Positions 24,740 to 33,648 of a stretch of 64,000 nt of DNA are shown here, one piece after another. Source of the stretch: Komagataeibacter xylinus (GTDB lineage Bacteria; Pseudomonadota; Alphaproteobacteria; Acetobacterales; Acetobacteraceae); assembly GCF_031081985.1 (NCBI RefSeq), contig NZ_JARWSK010000008.1:1-64000 (forward strand). The letters run 5' to 3'. The notes beneath the pieces are model-generated. The model made no database searches and was not told the DNA's origin. It saw only the letters and a list, made by a program, of their open reading frames with translations. A program made the position numbers and the translations under genes. Every line of letters starts with the position of its first letter. The stretch's first letter is position 1.

Positions 24740-25972
24740 TCAGATCGTTAGCGCGATCCCGATCTGATCGTTTATGAAGGCGGCTTCATAATGACGCGCC
24801 ATCGCCCCGGAAACACCAACCTCTCGCAGAACAGGCCTCCACTCATCCGAAATTCGCCGCGCTGTCACACGGATCATCTGCCGGGCCTCAGCAGGGGTAA
24901 TTTCGAAGAATTCACACGCCTCCAGTGCCAGACGGATGGACCGATCATGCGGACCGCCCTCCAGTATCGCCGTTTCCAGATGCGGGTTACGGTCGGGTGC
25001 TGGATTCACATCGAAAACGGGGGATAACCGCCAGTGTCCAGCGCCCACATAGAGAAATCCGTGATTTTTCAGATGATCGTCCTTATTTGACACGAGAATA
25101 GTATAAACCAGACGCAGGAAGAGTTCGCGGAACTCTGCCTGGGGATCGGCGGCATAGGTCCGGATAAAATCGACAATCTCCGTATAGGAACCCAGTTCCG
25201 TTCCGGTTTTCCCCAGAGCAGTCCTCGCCGAAATATAAGGAATCCGGCCAGCCCCACGCCGATCAAACCGCTGGATCAGAGCCACAGGAAACGGCGTTTC
25301 AGCCAGTTCCAGCCTGACCTCTGGCGTCCGGATTCCGCATGCTCTTGCCAGACGAAGCGTGGCAACTTCAATACGTTCTATTGGCCACTGGTCGTGAACC
25401 GAGGTAAATTTTGCAAGCCAGAGCACATCGCCGTCCCGAACATTGGCCTTCGGTCGCGCCCCACCCGAACCACCTGCACCAGCGAGCGCCTGCATATCCC
25501 TTTCGGATATGTCCTTGCCCTGTTCATATGCCCGCGCGATAGCCGTAATAGCGGCAAGATCGACCAGACGCGGTATGATGTCATCGGCGCCGCCACGAAT
25601 GATTTCTCCGTTATCATCGGCGAAACGAAGCGCACCCTGCCGACATACGTCATCCGACAGTGTGAGATATTCAAACTCGGAAAGCCCATTACCGTAGGCA
25701 CGCTCGAGAAGCCTGCGCCCCCAACTGTCGGGCGCAGCATCAGCAAAGACACCCGCAAGGGCATCGCGCACGTTCCCTGGCTGGCCAGCCGCATGAAACG
25801 GCCCAGAGCCAAGGGGAAAGGTTGGCTGGATGGCAAAGGCCCGAGAATTCTCGACCCAGGCCGGATCATAAGTGAAGGTCGAAAACTGCCGTGGACCTGC
25901 CTGCGTAAAACGCAGTTGACCCACGGGAGTCAGGCTGTTGCCAAGAACGACATGGGCGCTGAAATCAGGCAT
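24740..25972 (-). CDS. hipA: HipA-type serine/threonine kinase toxin
   Basis: 410 aa. HipA kinases phosphorylate glutamyl-tRNA synthetase (or other targets) to stop translation and induce tolerance. Visible features: N-terminal subdomain, Gly-rich nucleotide loop GAGGSGGARPKA (~165-176), ATP-binding Lys in WLAKFTS (K188), catalytic segment SNKDDHLKNHGF (295-306) and the metal-binding SPVFDVNP (D321). All expected residues are present, so it should be active. The start overlaps the hipB stop (TGATG). The pair sits between two T4BSS blocks and can act as a plasmid-stabilising addiction module. Confidence 0.92.
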   Translation of the reverse strand: MPDFSAHVVLGNSLTPVGQLRFTQAGPRQFSTFTYDPAWVENSRAFAIQPTFPLGSGPFHAAGQPGNVRDALAGVFADAAPDSWGRRLLERAYGNGLSEFEYLTLSDDVCRQGALRFADDNGEIIRGGADDIIPRLVDLAAITAIARAYEQGKDISERDMQALAGAGGSGGARPKANVRDGDVLWLAKFTSVHDQWPIERIEVATLRLARACGIRTPEVRLELAETPFPVALIQRFDRRGAGRIPYISARTALGKTGTELGSYTEIVDFIRTYAADPQAEFRELFLRLVYTILVSNKDDHLKNHGFLYVGAGHWRLSPVFDVNPAPDRNPHLETAILEGGPHDRSIRLALEACEFFEITPAEARQMIRVTARRISDEWRPVLREVGVSGAMARHYEAAFINDQIGIALTI

Positions 25973-26349
25973 CAGAACGAAGCACCGTCCATATCAATAA
26001 CATCCGCTCCCCCATGCGTGGCCTTATCCTTATCCTGCTGCCTGCGTAACGTGGTCGCAGAAGACCGGCCTCGACGAGGCTGACGTTCAGCAGCCAACGC
26101 CAGTCCCAGATCATCCTTGCGGATATCAATCAGGTCGGCCAACCGGTCCAGAAGACCAAGCACGACAAGCACGTCGGCCAGAGTGCCGATCCCCACACCC
26201 GGGTCTCCCTTTTCCAGGCGCGCGATGGAACTTGCTGACGTGCCGGCACGAGCGGCCAGGTCGGCTATCGCTATGCCGCGCCGCAGGCGCGCGCCACGAA
26301 GGTCACGCCCCAGTCGTTCAAGAGCCGCGCGGGATTTTGGTGAGCCCAT
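25972..26349 (-). CDS. hipB: HipB-type XRE antitoxin
   Basis: 125 aa from ATG 26349 (an in-frame GTG at 26358 is an alternative). XRE helix-turn-helix at ~10-65: LGRDLRGARLRRGIAIADLA then ARAGTSASSIARLEKGDPGV and GIGTLADVLVVLGLL. The C-terminal ~40 residues (QPRRGRSSATTLRRQQDKDK) are basic and disordered, the part that binds HipA in the family. It is co-transcribed with hipA and probably autorepresses at the inverted repeat 26361-26396. Confidence 0.9.
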   Translation of the reverse strand: MGSPKSRAALERLGRDLRGARLRRGIAIADLAARAGTSASSIARLEKGDPGVGIGTLADVLVVLGLLDRLADLIDIRKDDLGLALAAERQPRRGRSSATTLRRQQDKDKATHGGADVIDMDGASF

Positions 26350-26360
26350 TACTATCACTC

Positions 26361-26396
26361 ATATTTGACGGATAATTTGCCTTATACCGTCATATA
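26361..26396. promoter_or_regulatory. Inverted-repeat operator candidate for hipBA
   Basis: An imperfect palindrome with arms GACGGATAA and TTATACCGTC (one-base bulge), flanked by ATAT on both sides, directly upstream of the hipB start. Its position matches HipB autoregulation; the sequence does not match the E. coli TATCC-N8-GGATA operator exactly. Confidence 0.5.
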
Positions 26397-26555
26397 TGGA
26401 ATTCTGCAAACTCCAGCCTCTGCCCTTCACAACACGTTCCTGGCAGGAACTGGCACGTCGCGTAGAAAACGCTGGGCAGGCCGCCTGAATTCCACGGGCA
26501 GTTTCTGGTCGCGGGGCGATCATCACCCTATAAGTCTATTTTCCACCTTGAGGTC

Positions 26556-27719
26556 ATGATGCCTGTGCCGCAAATCGATCCCTTCCACGCGCTGTCCATC
26601 AGCGCACTGGCACATGAACTGGCCGCGCAGGGGCGCAGCATCATTCATATGGAATTTGGCCAGCCTTCTACCGGCGCGCCAAGCGCGGCGATCGAACGCG
26701 CCCAGCACGTACTGGCGACCGACCCCATGGGCTATTGGGAAAGCCAGCCCCTGAAGGAACGGATCGCCTTGCACTATGACGAAACATATGGCGTTTCGCT
26801 CCAGCCTGAACAGATTATCCTGACCTGTGGCGCCTCACCCGCGCTGGTTCTGGCGCTCATGACCAGTTTTGTGCCCGGCGCGCATGTAGCCATGGCGCGA
26901 CCGGGTTATGTGGCCTACCGCAATGTCGTGCGCTCGCTCCATATGAAACCGGTTGAAATTCCGTGTGGGGAAAAAGAACGCTTCCAGTTGACCCCCGACG
27001 GCATTGCCGCGCTTGAACCTGCTCCCGACGGGTTGATCCTGGCCAGTCCCGCCAACCCCACCGGTACCATCCTGTCTCCTGATGAAATACGGCGCATTGT
27101 TGACGTCTGTCGCGCGCACGGGATCTGCATCATATCGGATGAAATCTATCACGGCCTGAGTTTTGGCGAACGCGCGCACAGTATTCTGGAATATGATCCC
27201 GATGCGCTGGTGGTAAACAGTTTTTCCAAATACTTCAGCATGGCGCCGTGGCGGCTGGGGTGGCTGGTTGTCCCGCCAGCCAAGGTGGAAGCCGCCCGCG
27301 CGCGGATGGGTAATCTGTTCCTGCCGCCCGCCGCCCTCAGCCAGCACGCGGCCCTTGCCGCCTTCGATTGCCGCGATGAGCTTGAAGGGCATATGGAAAC
27401 CTACCGGCGCAATCGTGACCTGCTGTTACGTGCCCTGCCCGAAATGGGGCTGCGCCATATCGCGCCACCAGATGGAGCGTTCTATATCTATGCCGATATC
27501 CGGCACCTGACGGATGACAGCATGGCGTTTTGCAAGCGCCTGTTGCTGGATACGGGTGTTACGACAGCACCGGGCATTGATTTCGACCCTCTAGACGGGA
27601 AATACTTCATCCGTTTCAGCTTTGCGGTAGCAACGGACCAGATTGAAGAAGCCATCCGCCGCATGGTCCCATGGTTTCGTCACCAAAAGGACCGCTTACC
27701 CGTCAATGCAGTGACTTAA
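26556..27719 (+). CDS. PLP-dependent class I/II aminotransferase
   Basis: 387 aa, fold-type I aminotransferase, likely on aspartate/aromatic or similar amino acids. Landmarks: EFGQPSTGAP (34-43), the ring-stacking YWESQPLKE (60-68), SPANPTGT (164-171, with the conserved Asn), SDEIYHGL (194-201, Asp195 and Tyr198 for PLP) and the Schiff-base lysine in NSFSKYFSM (K225). It ends FIRFSFAVATDQIEEAIRRM with the substrate-carboxylate Arg. It is a lone metabolic gene between hipBA and a lipoprotein gene, not part of the transfer system; probably cargo acquired from a chromosome. The substrate cannot be told from the sequence. Confidence 0.9.
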   Translation: MMPVPQIDPFHALSISALAHELAAQGRSIIHMEFGQPSTGAPSAAIERAQHVLATDPMGYWESQPLKERIALHYDETYGVSLQPEQIILTCGASPALVLALMTSFVPGAHVAMARPGYVAYRNVVRSLHMKPVEIPCGEKERFQLTPDGIAALEPAPDGLILASPANPTGTILSPDEIRRIVDVCRAHGICIISDEIYHGLSFGERAHSILEYDPDALVVNSFSKYFSMAPWRLGWLVVPPAKVEAARARMGNLFLPPAALSQHAALAAFDCRDELEGHMETYRRNRDLLLRALPEMGLRHIAPPDGAFYIYADIRHLTDDSMAFCKRLLLDTGVTTAPGIDFDPLDGKYFIRFSFAVATDQIEEAIRRMVPWFRHQKDRLPVNAVT

Positions 27720-27929
27720 AGGGGGATAGACGTCTGGAGCGCGTATAGCTGTGTTTCTGATCAGGAGACATGCGGATACGCACTTACCGCGACCCATTAC
27801 TACGGACCATGCAGGTGGTTTCTTCCAACTTAATTTCTGCGGCACACGTCTTGATTATAGTCAGCCCCGGCTGCATGCCTTACCCAGATCAATACATTCA
27901 TACCAAACCATTACCTGCCTGCGATATTA

Positions 27930-28319
27930 CTACCTCAAGCCACTGCTGGAACTGAAATGCGAGGTGGCAAAACTATGCTTCAGCACGATCCCGTTACTCA
28001 ACACAACAGTCAGCATCTTGCTTTTGTTATTTGATCTTTCTCCAAGCATGCCAAGCCCGACTACGTCCTGCGCTATTGAAAGACCATCCTCCCTGCCGGA
28101 CGTAAAACTATAAATCCAGACCTCATAACCATCTTCATAGGTTTTCTGCCCCGGTTCACCGTAAATCTGACGCACCTGGGATGAAGTTGTCACACCATCA
28201 TGAATATTCTGATCAACTTCCGCGATGGTTGTTTTTTTTATGGAAGCATCACCCGTGGACGAACAGGCACTCGTGCCTGCAATGATCGCCATCACGATGG
28301 CCGTTCTGATGATCTTCAT
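27930..28319 (-). CDS. SmpA/OmlA (BamE)-like small lipoprotein
   Basis: 129 aa. Signal peptide MKIIRTAIVMAIIAGTSACS with lipobox (TSAC), so lipid-anchored at Cys19. The mature part has a BamE-like alpha-beta-beta layout: VDQNIHDGVTTSSQVRQIYG (the usual G-x-T-x-x-x-V-x-x-x-x-G helix) then YEVWIYSFTSG and the strand KMLTVVLSNGIVLKHSFA. Similar stand-alone proteins are common on mobile elements. It is transcribed away from dotD and has no obvious link to transfer. Confidence 0.75.
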   Translation of the reverse strand: MKIIRTAIVMAIIAGTSACSSTGDASIKKTTIAEVDQNIHDGVTTSSQVRQIYGEPGQKTYEDGYEVWIYSFTSGREDGLSIAQDVVGLGMLGERSNNKSKMLTVVLSNGIVLKHSFATSHFSSSSGLR

Positions 28320-28599
28320 CCTGCACTCTACCCTCTCGGCTACATATCATCGACATACCTCATTGTGTCCCATCGATACAGATTGTTCAGCGCACATCAG
28401 ATGCTTGGTAGGACTGTCAGCAACATGGATGGCTGCCGGTGATCCCCTCACGTTCAGAGCCGAAAACAGAAAAGGGTTGCTCCTGTCCCACGCAATTCTG
28501 CGCGTCAATCCGGCGACAGCATACCCCAAAAGAGGACACGAATCTGCTCTCGGGGCCTACATGAAAGAAAAAGCAACGCAGCCAATTTTTGCTGTAGCA
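28320..28599. other. Intergenic region between lipoprotein gene and dotD
   Basis: Divergent promoter region. Plus-strand frames here overlap or lack ribosome-binding sites. No terminator or repeat was seen. The dotD control element lies at its right end. Confidence 0.45.
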
Positions 28600-28609
28600 G
28601 TCGCAAGAT
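28600..28609 (+). promoter_or_regulatory. GTCGCAAGAT element upstream of dotD
   Basis: One-base variant in the sense orientation, ending 36 nt before the dotD ATG at 28646. It marks the head of the second transfer block. Confidence 0.65.
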
Positions 28610-28645
28610 GATCTTCGAAGCTTCTCCCATCATCCGGAGAAGCTC

Positions 28646-29104
28646 ATGAAACATTCTCTGCTCATTTTTCTTTTGTCCATGGCGCTCAACGCCTGTGCGC
28701 AGAGCCTGTCGTCACCTTCTCCCATTGCGACGACCGGCATGGCCAATCCTGAACTGGCCTTGCAGCGGTCAATAGCAGAGACCACGACTGATCTTCGGGA
28801 ACTTGGCAGCATCCGCCCGTCTCCGGTCGTTGCATCTACCAACCAACCCCCGCTCCCCGATGACCTGACCCGCCGAATCTGGTTCGTGTGGGACGGCCCG
28901 CTGGGCAAGGCCGTCGCAAAACTCGGCCAGGAGATTGGCTACAGCGTGACGGTCACCGGCCATCCCCGAGCAATGCGCGTCGCGACCAACAGCGTTGCCG
29001 CCGTGGTGGATATCCTTCGGACATTGGGCGATCAGGCCGGAGATCAGGCCATGGTCTCGGTAGACCCGCTTCACCACGCGATAACGGTGGCCTGGCATGC
29101 GTAA
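28646..29104 (+). CDS. dotD: DotD/TraH-family outer-membrane lipoprotein
   Basis: 152 aa. Lipoprotein signal MKHSLLIFLLSMALNACAQS (lipobox LNAC, Cys17). The mature part starts with the DotD pattern NPELALQRSIAETTTDLREL and has a C-terminal secretin-N-like domain (KAVAKLGQEIGYSVTVTGHP ... DILRTLGDQ ... HHAITVAWHA). DotD and DotC carry DotH to the outer membrane. GGAG precedes the ATG. It overlaps dotC by 8 nt and heads the operon dotD-dotC-dotB-icmT. Confidence 0.92.
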   Translation: MKHSLLIFLLSMALNACAQSLSSPSPIATTGMANPELALQRSIAETTTDLRELGSIRPSPVVASTNQPPLPDDLTRRIWFVWDGPLGKAVAKLGQEIGYSVTVTGHPRAMRVATNSVAAVVDILRTLGDQAGDQAMVSVDPLHHAITVAWHA

Positions 29105-30137
29105 GATGGCGCTCTTTCTATCTTCGGCCATCGTCGTGACGGCCGCAGGCAGCCCGACCCATGCGGCATCTGTCTCCACGGGGAAGGTTGTCATTGAGGA
29201 GGGGCAGCACGTCCGGCTACCGACATCGTCTCCATCCCCGCCATCGGCCCGCAGCGGCACATTGGTCCCGGAGCCACAGCCGCCCCAGCCGGGTGCGGAT
29301 CAGGTGGACGGGGCTGACCCCGCCCTTGCCAATCCCATCAATAAACCGGTGACAGGGGCCTCAACGCTCGACGAGGTGGTTGGCGGCGGAGCGCCCCCCT
29401 CTCTTGAGGCCCTTGAGAACACCCGCCCCAATGACGAGCCAGGCGATGACCTGAAACCCGGTCGAAGCACCCAGCTTCGGGAAGCCGCGCATATTTACGG
29501 CGCGCAAGGCGGTCTGGCCGCCCGGGCATTCGCAATCAACGAGATGCTGCGGCGCCACGAGGAGACACTCGACGCCACTTATGATTTCCGGTCGATCGTG
29601 CTTCCGATCGGGAGCGGCCAGACCCTCATGCAGCCCCCCATCGTCACCGAGGCACAGATGGCCTTTGCGCTCAATGACACCGGCCAGGTGGCGCACGAGA
29701 CAGAATGTGTTTTCGAGATCACCCGGGAGGCACAACTGACATCCGCGCCCCCGGACTGGCGCACGTATCTCGTCCGGACATGGGGCAAACCGCATCACCC
29801 GGTAGCCGCGGCCCTGCCCCGCACAAAGGCGGAAGTGTCACACTGGAACCAGTGGGTGGCCGAAGGCTGGGCAGACGGGGAAAAGCAGGCGACCGAGATC
29901 TTCCTCTCCGACCTGTCGCGCCTGCAGCGCGACATTACCGGCATGGCCCGCTACCGGGTGCTGCTGAACGCTGGGCGCGTCGAAGAACCGCGCGTCGTGT
30001 TCGAGCACCAAGATACCGTGGGAGGAGGAGACACCCTCCACCTCAATGACCGCACGATCCGGATCGCGAGCCAGCCGGGGCTTCAAGGCCACGTCCGGCG
30101 CGGAAGCGATTACGGTTATCCGGAGCATTGCCGATGA
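29097..30137 (+). CDS. dotC: DotC/TraI-family protein
   Basis: 346 aa. Signal peptide MRKMALFLSSAIVVTAAGSP. A long Pro-rich linker precedes the conserved body: LREAAHIYGAQGGLAARAFA, MQPPIVTEAQ, FEITREAQLTSAPPDWRTYL, and WVAEGWADGEKQATEIFLSD then LQRDITGMARYRVLLNAGRV. No clear lipobox Cys follows the signal, unlike Legionella DotC which is a lipoprotein; it may be a soluble or differently anchored version. It overlaps dotB by 4 nt (ATGA). Confidence 0.93.
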   Translation: MRKMALFLSSAIVVTAAGSPTHAASVSTGKVVIEEGQHVRLPTSSPSPPSARSGTLVPEPQPPQPGADQVDGADPALANPINKPVTGASTLDEVVGGGAPPSLEALENTRPNDEPGDDLKPGRSTQLREAAHIYGAQGGLAARAFAINEMLRRHEETLDATYDFRSIVLPIGSGQTLMQPPIVTEAQMAFALNDTGQVAHETECVFEITREAQLTSAPPDWRTYLVRTWGKPHHPVAAALPRTKAEVSHWNQWVAEGWADGEKQATEIFLSDLSRLQRDITGMARYRVLLNAGRVEEPRVVFEHQDTVGGGDTLHLNDRTIRIASQPGLQGHVRRGSDYGYPEHCR

Positions 30138-31297
30138 ATATCACCATCCCCGTCACGACCGACGAACGCTGGCCGGATGAAGGCAGGAAAGCGTTTGCCT
30201 GGGTCGAGGAGCGACGGCGTAACGCGCCAGGGCTGGACTCCCTCCTTCGCTGGGCGCATGGCCTCGGCGCCTCGCGCATCGACATCAAGACCGGCCATCC
30301 GGTCACGATCAAAGTGCACGGCGTGATCCGCTACGCCACATGTAAAGCGACGGACTCCCTTGCGCTGGCGGATATCGTCGGCCATGTCTATGCCTCTGAC
30401 GGGATGGCCATGCTTGGTGTCGGCCATATCCTCGATACAGCCTACAGCGTGGCACTGGACCGCAAGGTCAATCTGCGTTTCCGGATCAATCTTTCACCCA
30501 TTTCAGTCAAGCGGGGCAGTGGCGTCCACATCGTCATGCGTCCGATCCCCGCCCGCCCCGCAAGCCTTGACCAGCAGATGGTCGAGCAGGAAATCCGGGA
30601 CACGAACAGGCTCAAAAGCGGCATGATCCTGTTTGGTGGGGCAACCGGTTCCGGAAAGACCACGTTGCAATTCGGGCTCGCCATCGAAAAACTCATGGAC
30701 CCGACCGTGTATTGCGACATGGCAACCGGCGAGGAGCCCATCGAGTTCCTGCTGGACGACCTGCGTCCGCCTTCAGGCTCGCGGATCAGCCAGACGGAGA
30801 TCCGCCCCCCCACCCTGACTTTTCCCACGTTCACCCGCAGCCTGACACGCCGCGAGATGAGCGATGGCATCATCACGGAATGTCGGGACGGCGAGACCAT
30901 GAATGCAGCCATCAATATCGCCATGATGGGCGGTATTCTGGGCACGACGCTGCATGCAGACAGCGTCTCCCTCATGATCCAGCGCGCGATCGCGCTCTGT
31001 CCCCCCTTGGAACGTGACAACCTGGTCTCGGCCCTCGCTCAGGCGCTCCGGTTCTGCATCAACCAGCGCCTTGTGCCCCGAAAGGACGGCGGGCGTGTTG
31101 CGATCCGCGAATTCCTCACCTTCGATCGTGATCTGCGCCGCAAGCTGACCCGGACCGAGCCAACAGACTGGCCGGACGTCGTGGCCGACGCGGTCGAGGC
31201 GCAGGGCCAGTCCTTCGGCAGAGCCATCCGCAAACTGCTTGATGCCGATCTGATCACCGAAGACACCGCTCTGGCGGAAGAAAGGAGAGACGCGTGA
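30134..31297 (+). CDS. dotB: DotB/TraJ-family secretion ATPase
   Basis: 387 aa, PilT/VirB11-type hexameric ATPase. Walker A ILFGGATGSGKTTLQ near residues 165-179; an Asp-box-like YCDMATGEEPIEF; Walker B region MMGGILGTTLHADSV with the conserved His of the His-box. The N-terminal domain (LRWAHGLGASRIDIKTGHPV) is the usual DotB fold. ATG 30134 overlaps the dotC stop and GGAG is well placed; the TTG at 30128 is not needed. The stop overlaps icmT (TGATG). Confidence 0.93.
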   Translation: MNITIPVTTDERWPDEGRKAFAWVEERRRNAPGLDSLLRWAHGLGASRIDIKTGHPVTIKVHGVIRYATCKATDSLALADIVGHVYASDGMAMLGVGHILDTAYSVALDRKVNLRFRINLSPISVKRGSGVHIVMRPIPARPASLDQQMVEQEIRDTNRLKSGMILFGGATGSGKTTLQFGLAIEKLMDPTVYCDMATGEEPIEFLLDDLRPPSGSRISQTEIRPPTLTFPTFTRSLTRREMSDGIITECRDGETMNAAINIAMMGGILGTTLHADSVSLMIQRAIALCPPLERDNLVSALAQALRFCINQRLVPRKDGGRVAIREFLTFDRDLRRKLTRTEPTDWPDVVADAVEAQGQSFGRAIRKLLDADLITEDTALAEERRDA

Positions 31298-31545
31298 TGT
31301 GGCGTGCAACGGCCTATCCTGTCCGGGTTTTCATTCTCGACGCCCGCAGCTGCTTTCCCATTCTCATCTCCGTGACACACTGGAGCCTCACCACCCTGCT
31401 GATCGGGGTCTTCGGCGTGGTGTTTTTCGGGACGATCTCGTTTTTCGGGCTGACGCTGCCAGCCGCGATACGCTCCATGCGACGCTTCCTCATCGGGCCG
31501 GTCCGCACCGCCCTGCCGACATGGCAAAGGAGGCGGTTCTCATGA
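31297..31545 (+). CDS. icmT: IcmT/TraK-family small membrane protein
   Basis: 82 aa. The IcmT pattern is clear: MWRATAYPVRVFILDARSCF at the N-terminus, a TM segment ~29-52 (SLTTLLIGVFGVVFFGTISF), then GLTLPAAIRSMRRFLIGP. IcmT is required for transfer (TraK on R64). AAAGGAG precedes ATG 31297, which overlaps the dotB stop. The stop overlaps the next gene (ATGA). Confidence 0.9.
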   Translation: MWRATAYPVRVFILDARSCFPILISVTHWSLTTLLIGVFGVVFFGTISFFGLTLPAAIRSMRRFLIGPVRTALPTWQRRRFS

Positions 31546-31964
31546 GCGCGATCGATCTGGCGGCGATCAGTGCCGCGCAGACACGGCTTCTGGCCGAAAT
31601 CGGCAAGCCGATTGAACTGCTGGACCGTGGCACCGGAAAACGGGTGGTCGTATCACCAGCTGACGCGGCACACCCTGAAGCCTATCTGCCCATTTTCCTG
31701 ATCAGTGCCGAAACCCTGTGGCTGGAACTGACGGGAACGGGCTTTGCCCTTGATGTCAGCAGGACGCCCGACAGCGCGCTCGGCTATGCCGTCCGCAAGG
31801 TGCGCGCCGGTTCATTTACGGTCGTGATGTTATGTCTGATCGATGTCACGATGAGGCTTGCGGAGATGGACGACGCGCTGGTCCTCAATCATCTGATCGA
31901 CTTCTGGGGCGAAGCCCATGGCCGGATTGCCGATGTCGCGCCGACCTTGCAGGGGGCGACATGA
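31542..31964 (+). CDS. Small cytoplasmic protein of the dotDCB operon
   Basis: 140 aa, no signal or TM. Start ATG 31542 follows AGGAGG and overlaps the icmT stop. The fold appears mixed alpha/beta (LLAEIGKPIELLDRGTGKRV, FLISAETLWLELTGTGFALD, SFTVVMLCLIDVTMRLAEMD). IcmS, an adaptor chaperone of similar size, follows icmT in Legionella, but no convincing similarity to IcmS was seen. Unknown transfer-associated function. Confidence 0.6.
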   Translation: MSAIDLAAISAAQTRLLAEIGKPIELLDRGTGKRVVVSPADAAHPEAYLPIFLISAETLWLELTGTGFALDVSRTPDSALGYAVRKVRAGSFTVVMLCLIDVTMRLAEMDDALVLNHLIDFWGEAHGRIADVAPTLQGAT

Positions 31965-32470
31965 TCCCCCGCCTCGCTCTGGCGGCACTCGGGGCGTTTC
32001 CCCTTTTTGTCGCCAGCACGACCGCCCGCGCCACGAGCATCGAAGAAAACGGCCACCAGATTGCAGCCTGTCTGGAGGCTTCGGCAAAAATCTCCAGTGT
32101 GCCCCGTGGCGTGCTGCTCGTCCTCCTCTATGTCGAGGCCGGCCGCCCCGGAATGGTCAGCCCGAACGGTAACGGCACGGCGGATCTCGGGCCGATGCAG
32201 GTCAACACGACATGGGTCGATCGCATCGCGAGGCGATGGCACAGCACGCCCGCGCAAACATATGCAGCGCTGCGCGACAGTTCGTGTGCCAATATCGAGG
32301 CAGGCGCCTGGATCCTTGGTCAGGCGATGCACGAAGCACACGGCGACCTCTGGCAGGCCGTGGCATTCTATCACTCTCATACCCCACGCCATGGCAATGC
32401 CTATCTCCGGCGTTTCTACGACATCGCCCTCACGATGATGGCCAGAAACCGCAGGGGCGATCGCTCATGA
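31961..32470 (+). CDS. Exported lytic transglycosylase (SLT-like)
   Basis: 169 aa. Signal peptide MIPRLALAALGAFPLFVAST (cleavage near ARA). The SLT-type catalytic region reads VPRGVLLVLLYVEAGRPGMV (Glu in YVEAG is the likely catalytic acid) and GTADLGPMQVNTTWVDRI, then EAGAWILGQAMHEA and VAFYHSHTPRHGNAYLRRF. Such enzymes (VirB1, TrbN, R64 equivalents) open peptidoglycan for channel assembly. It overlaps both neighbours (ATGA). A second transglycosylase lies at 48285. Confidence 0.85.
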   Translation: MIPRLALAALGAFPLFVASTTARATSIEENGHQIAACLEASAKISSVPRGVLLVLLYVEAGRPGMVSPNGNGTADLGPMQVNTTWVDRIARRWHSTPAQTYAALRDSSCANIEAGAWILGQAMHEAHGDLWQAVAFYHSHTPRHGNAYLRRFYDIALTMMARNRRGDRS

Positions 32471-33648
32471 GCACGAGCCGCGTCCCATGGTCATCCAGCG
32501 ATGACTATCTGCTCTTTTCCTCGATCATCATCATCATCGGGATCCTGCTGTTCAGCTACATGGCCTGGAGCCTGTGGCACACGCAGATCTCGGCCTTCTA
32601 TCTGCGGGCCATGCTGGGGCAGATCAACCTGCTGCATACGTCCGATCCCGACCTGATGCGCCTGCGGTTCCAGTTGCAGGCCGCACAATATCGACCGGAC
32701 CTAGTGCGGGCGATCCAGCTTTATTATGGGCTTGCGATCCTGGGCAATGCCCTGAAATGGCCGGTGGCCATCGTGATTGCGCTCCTGGGCGGGTTATGCA
32801 TGTGGCGTGCTGCCCCCGGCCGTTTTGCAAAAGCGCTCGATCTGGAAGGTCTGATTGCGGTCCAGGCAGAAATGTTTCCGACACTGAGAGGCTTCGTCCG
32901 ACGCCGACTGGACAGGCTTGTAACGCCCACGGATGGCATCCCCCTGCCCGCGGACCCGGCCCTGACACGTGCCGAATGGGGCGCGCGCTTCGCTGTCGAT
33001 GCACAAGACCGCTACAGTGAAACCGGCGCGCTCGAAGCGTTCACGCGCCAGCTGGGCCGCCACTGGTCCAGCATCCACGCCGCATCCCCTGTCGAACAGG
33101 TGCTTCTCGTTGCCTTTGCGATGCACTACCTCCAGAGGCGCCGGGACGCCCTCGCGCTCCTTGGTGAACTCTCTGCCAGTCTGGCGGACGCTGGCCTTGG
33201 TGGTCCGCAAGGTCCGCTGGCGCCGCTTACGGTGCCAGAGTCCGTTGTGCGAAGCGCCCGCTCTGCCCTGCAGGACAAGGAAATCACAAACTGTATCGAT
33301 ACGGTCTGCGAGCGCAGCGGATGGAGCGTGACCGCGCTCATGACCCTGCTGCACGAGGCCCGGCGTCAGGCGGGCGTACTGGCACCCTCCTCATTCGCCA
33401 TCGTGAAGCTTATCGACCGATCATTGTGGTACGCGCTGCACTCACTCGGCTTTCCTGCTGAAATCCCGGCCGAAGACCTTCATCCCAATCCCCGCATCGA
33501 GGCCGCTGGCGCGCGTGCGCACTGGAGCGAAGAACGACGCTACCAGCGTCCGATCTACATCCCTGCGGTTGAGAACGCGCTCGCCATCCTGCGCCCGATG
33601 CCCGAAGCACAAGGATTTTCCCATGACCCGTATCATTCTCCACGCTGA
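32467..33648 (+). CDS. dotM: DotM/IcmP/TrbA-family coupling-complex protein
   Basis: 393 aa. Two or three N-terminal TM segments (LLFSSIIIIIGILLFSYMAW ~19-38; PVAIVIALLGGLCMWRA ~100-117) and a large cytoplasmic domain. Family features: WSLWHTQISAFY after the first helix, MFPTLRGFVRR, PVEQVLLVAFAMHYLQRRRD, and the tail IEAAGARAHWSEERRYQRPI then VENALAILRPMP. DotM partners DotL and DotN in the substrate-recruiting coupling complex. It overlaps the transglycosylase gene by 4 nt and the next gene by 26 nt. Confidence 0.9.
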   Translation: MSTSRVPWSSSDDYLLFSSIIIIIGILLFSYMAWSLWHTQISAFYLRAMLGQINLLHTSDPDLMRLRFQLQAAQYRPDLVRAIQLYYGLAILGNALKWPVAIVIALLGGLCMWRAAPGRFAKALDLEGLIAVQAEMFPTLRGFVRRRLDRLVTPTDGIPLPADPALTRAEWGARFAVDAQDRYSETGALEAFTRQLGRHWSSIHAASPVEQVLLVAFAMHYLQRRRDALALLGELSASLADAGLGGPQGPLAPLTVPESVVRSARSALQDKEITNCIDTVCERSGWSVTALMTLLHEARRQAGVLAPSSFAIVKLIDRSLWYALHSLGFPAEIPAEDLHPNPRIEAAGARAHWSEERRYQRPIYIPAVENALAILRPMPEAQGFSHDPYHSPR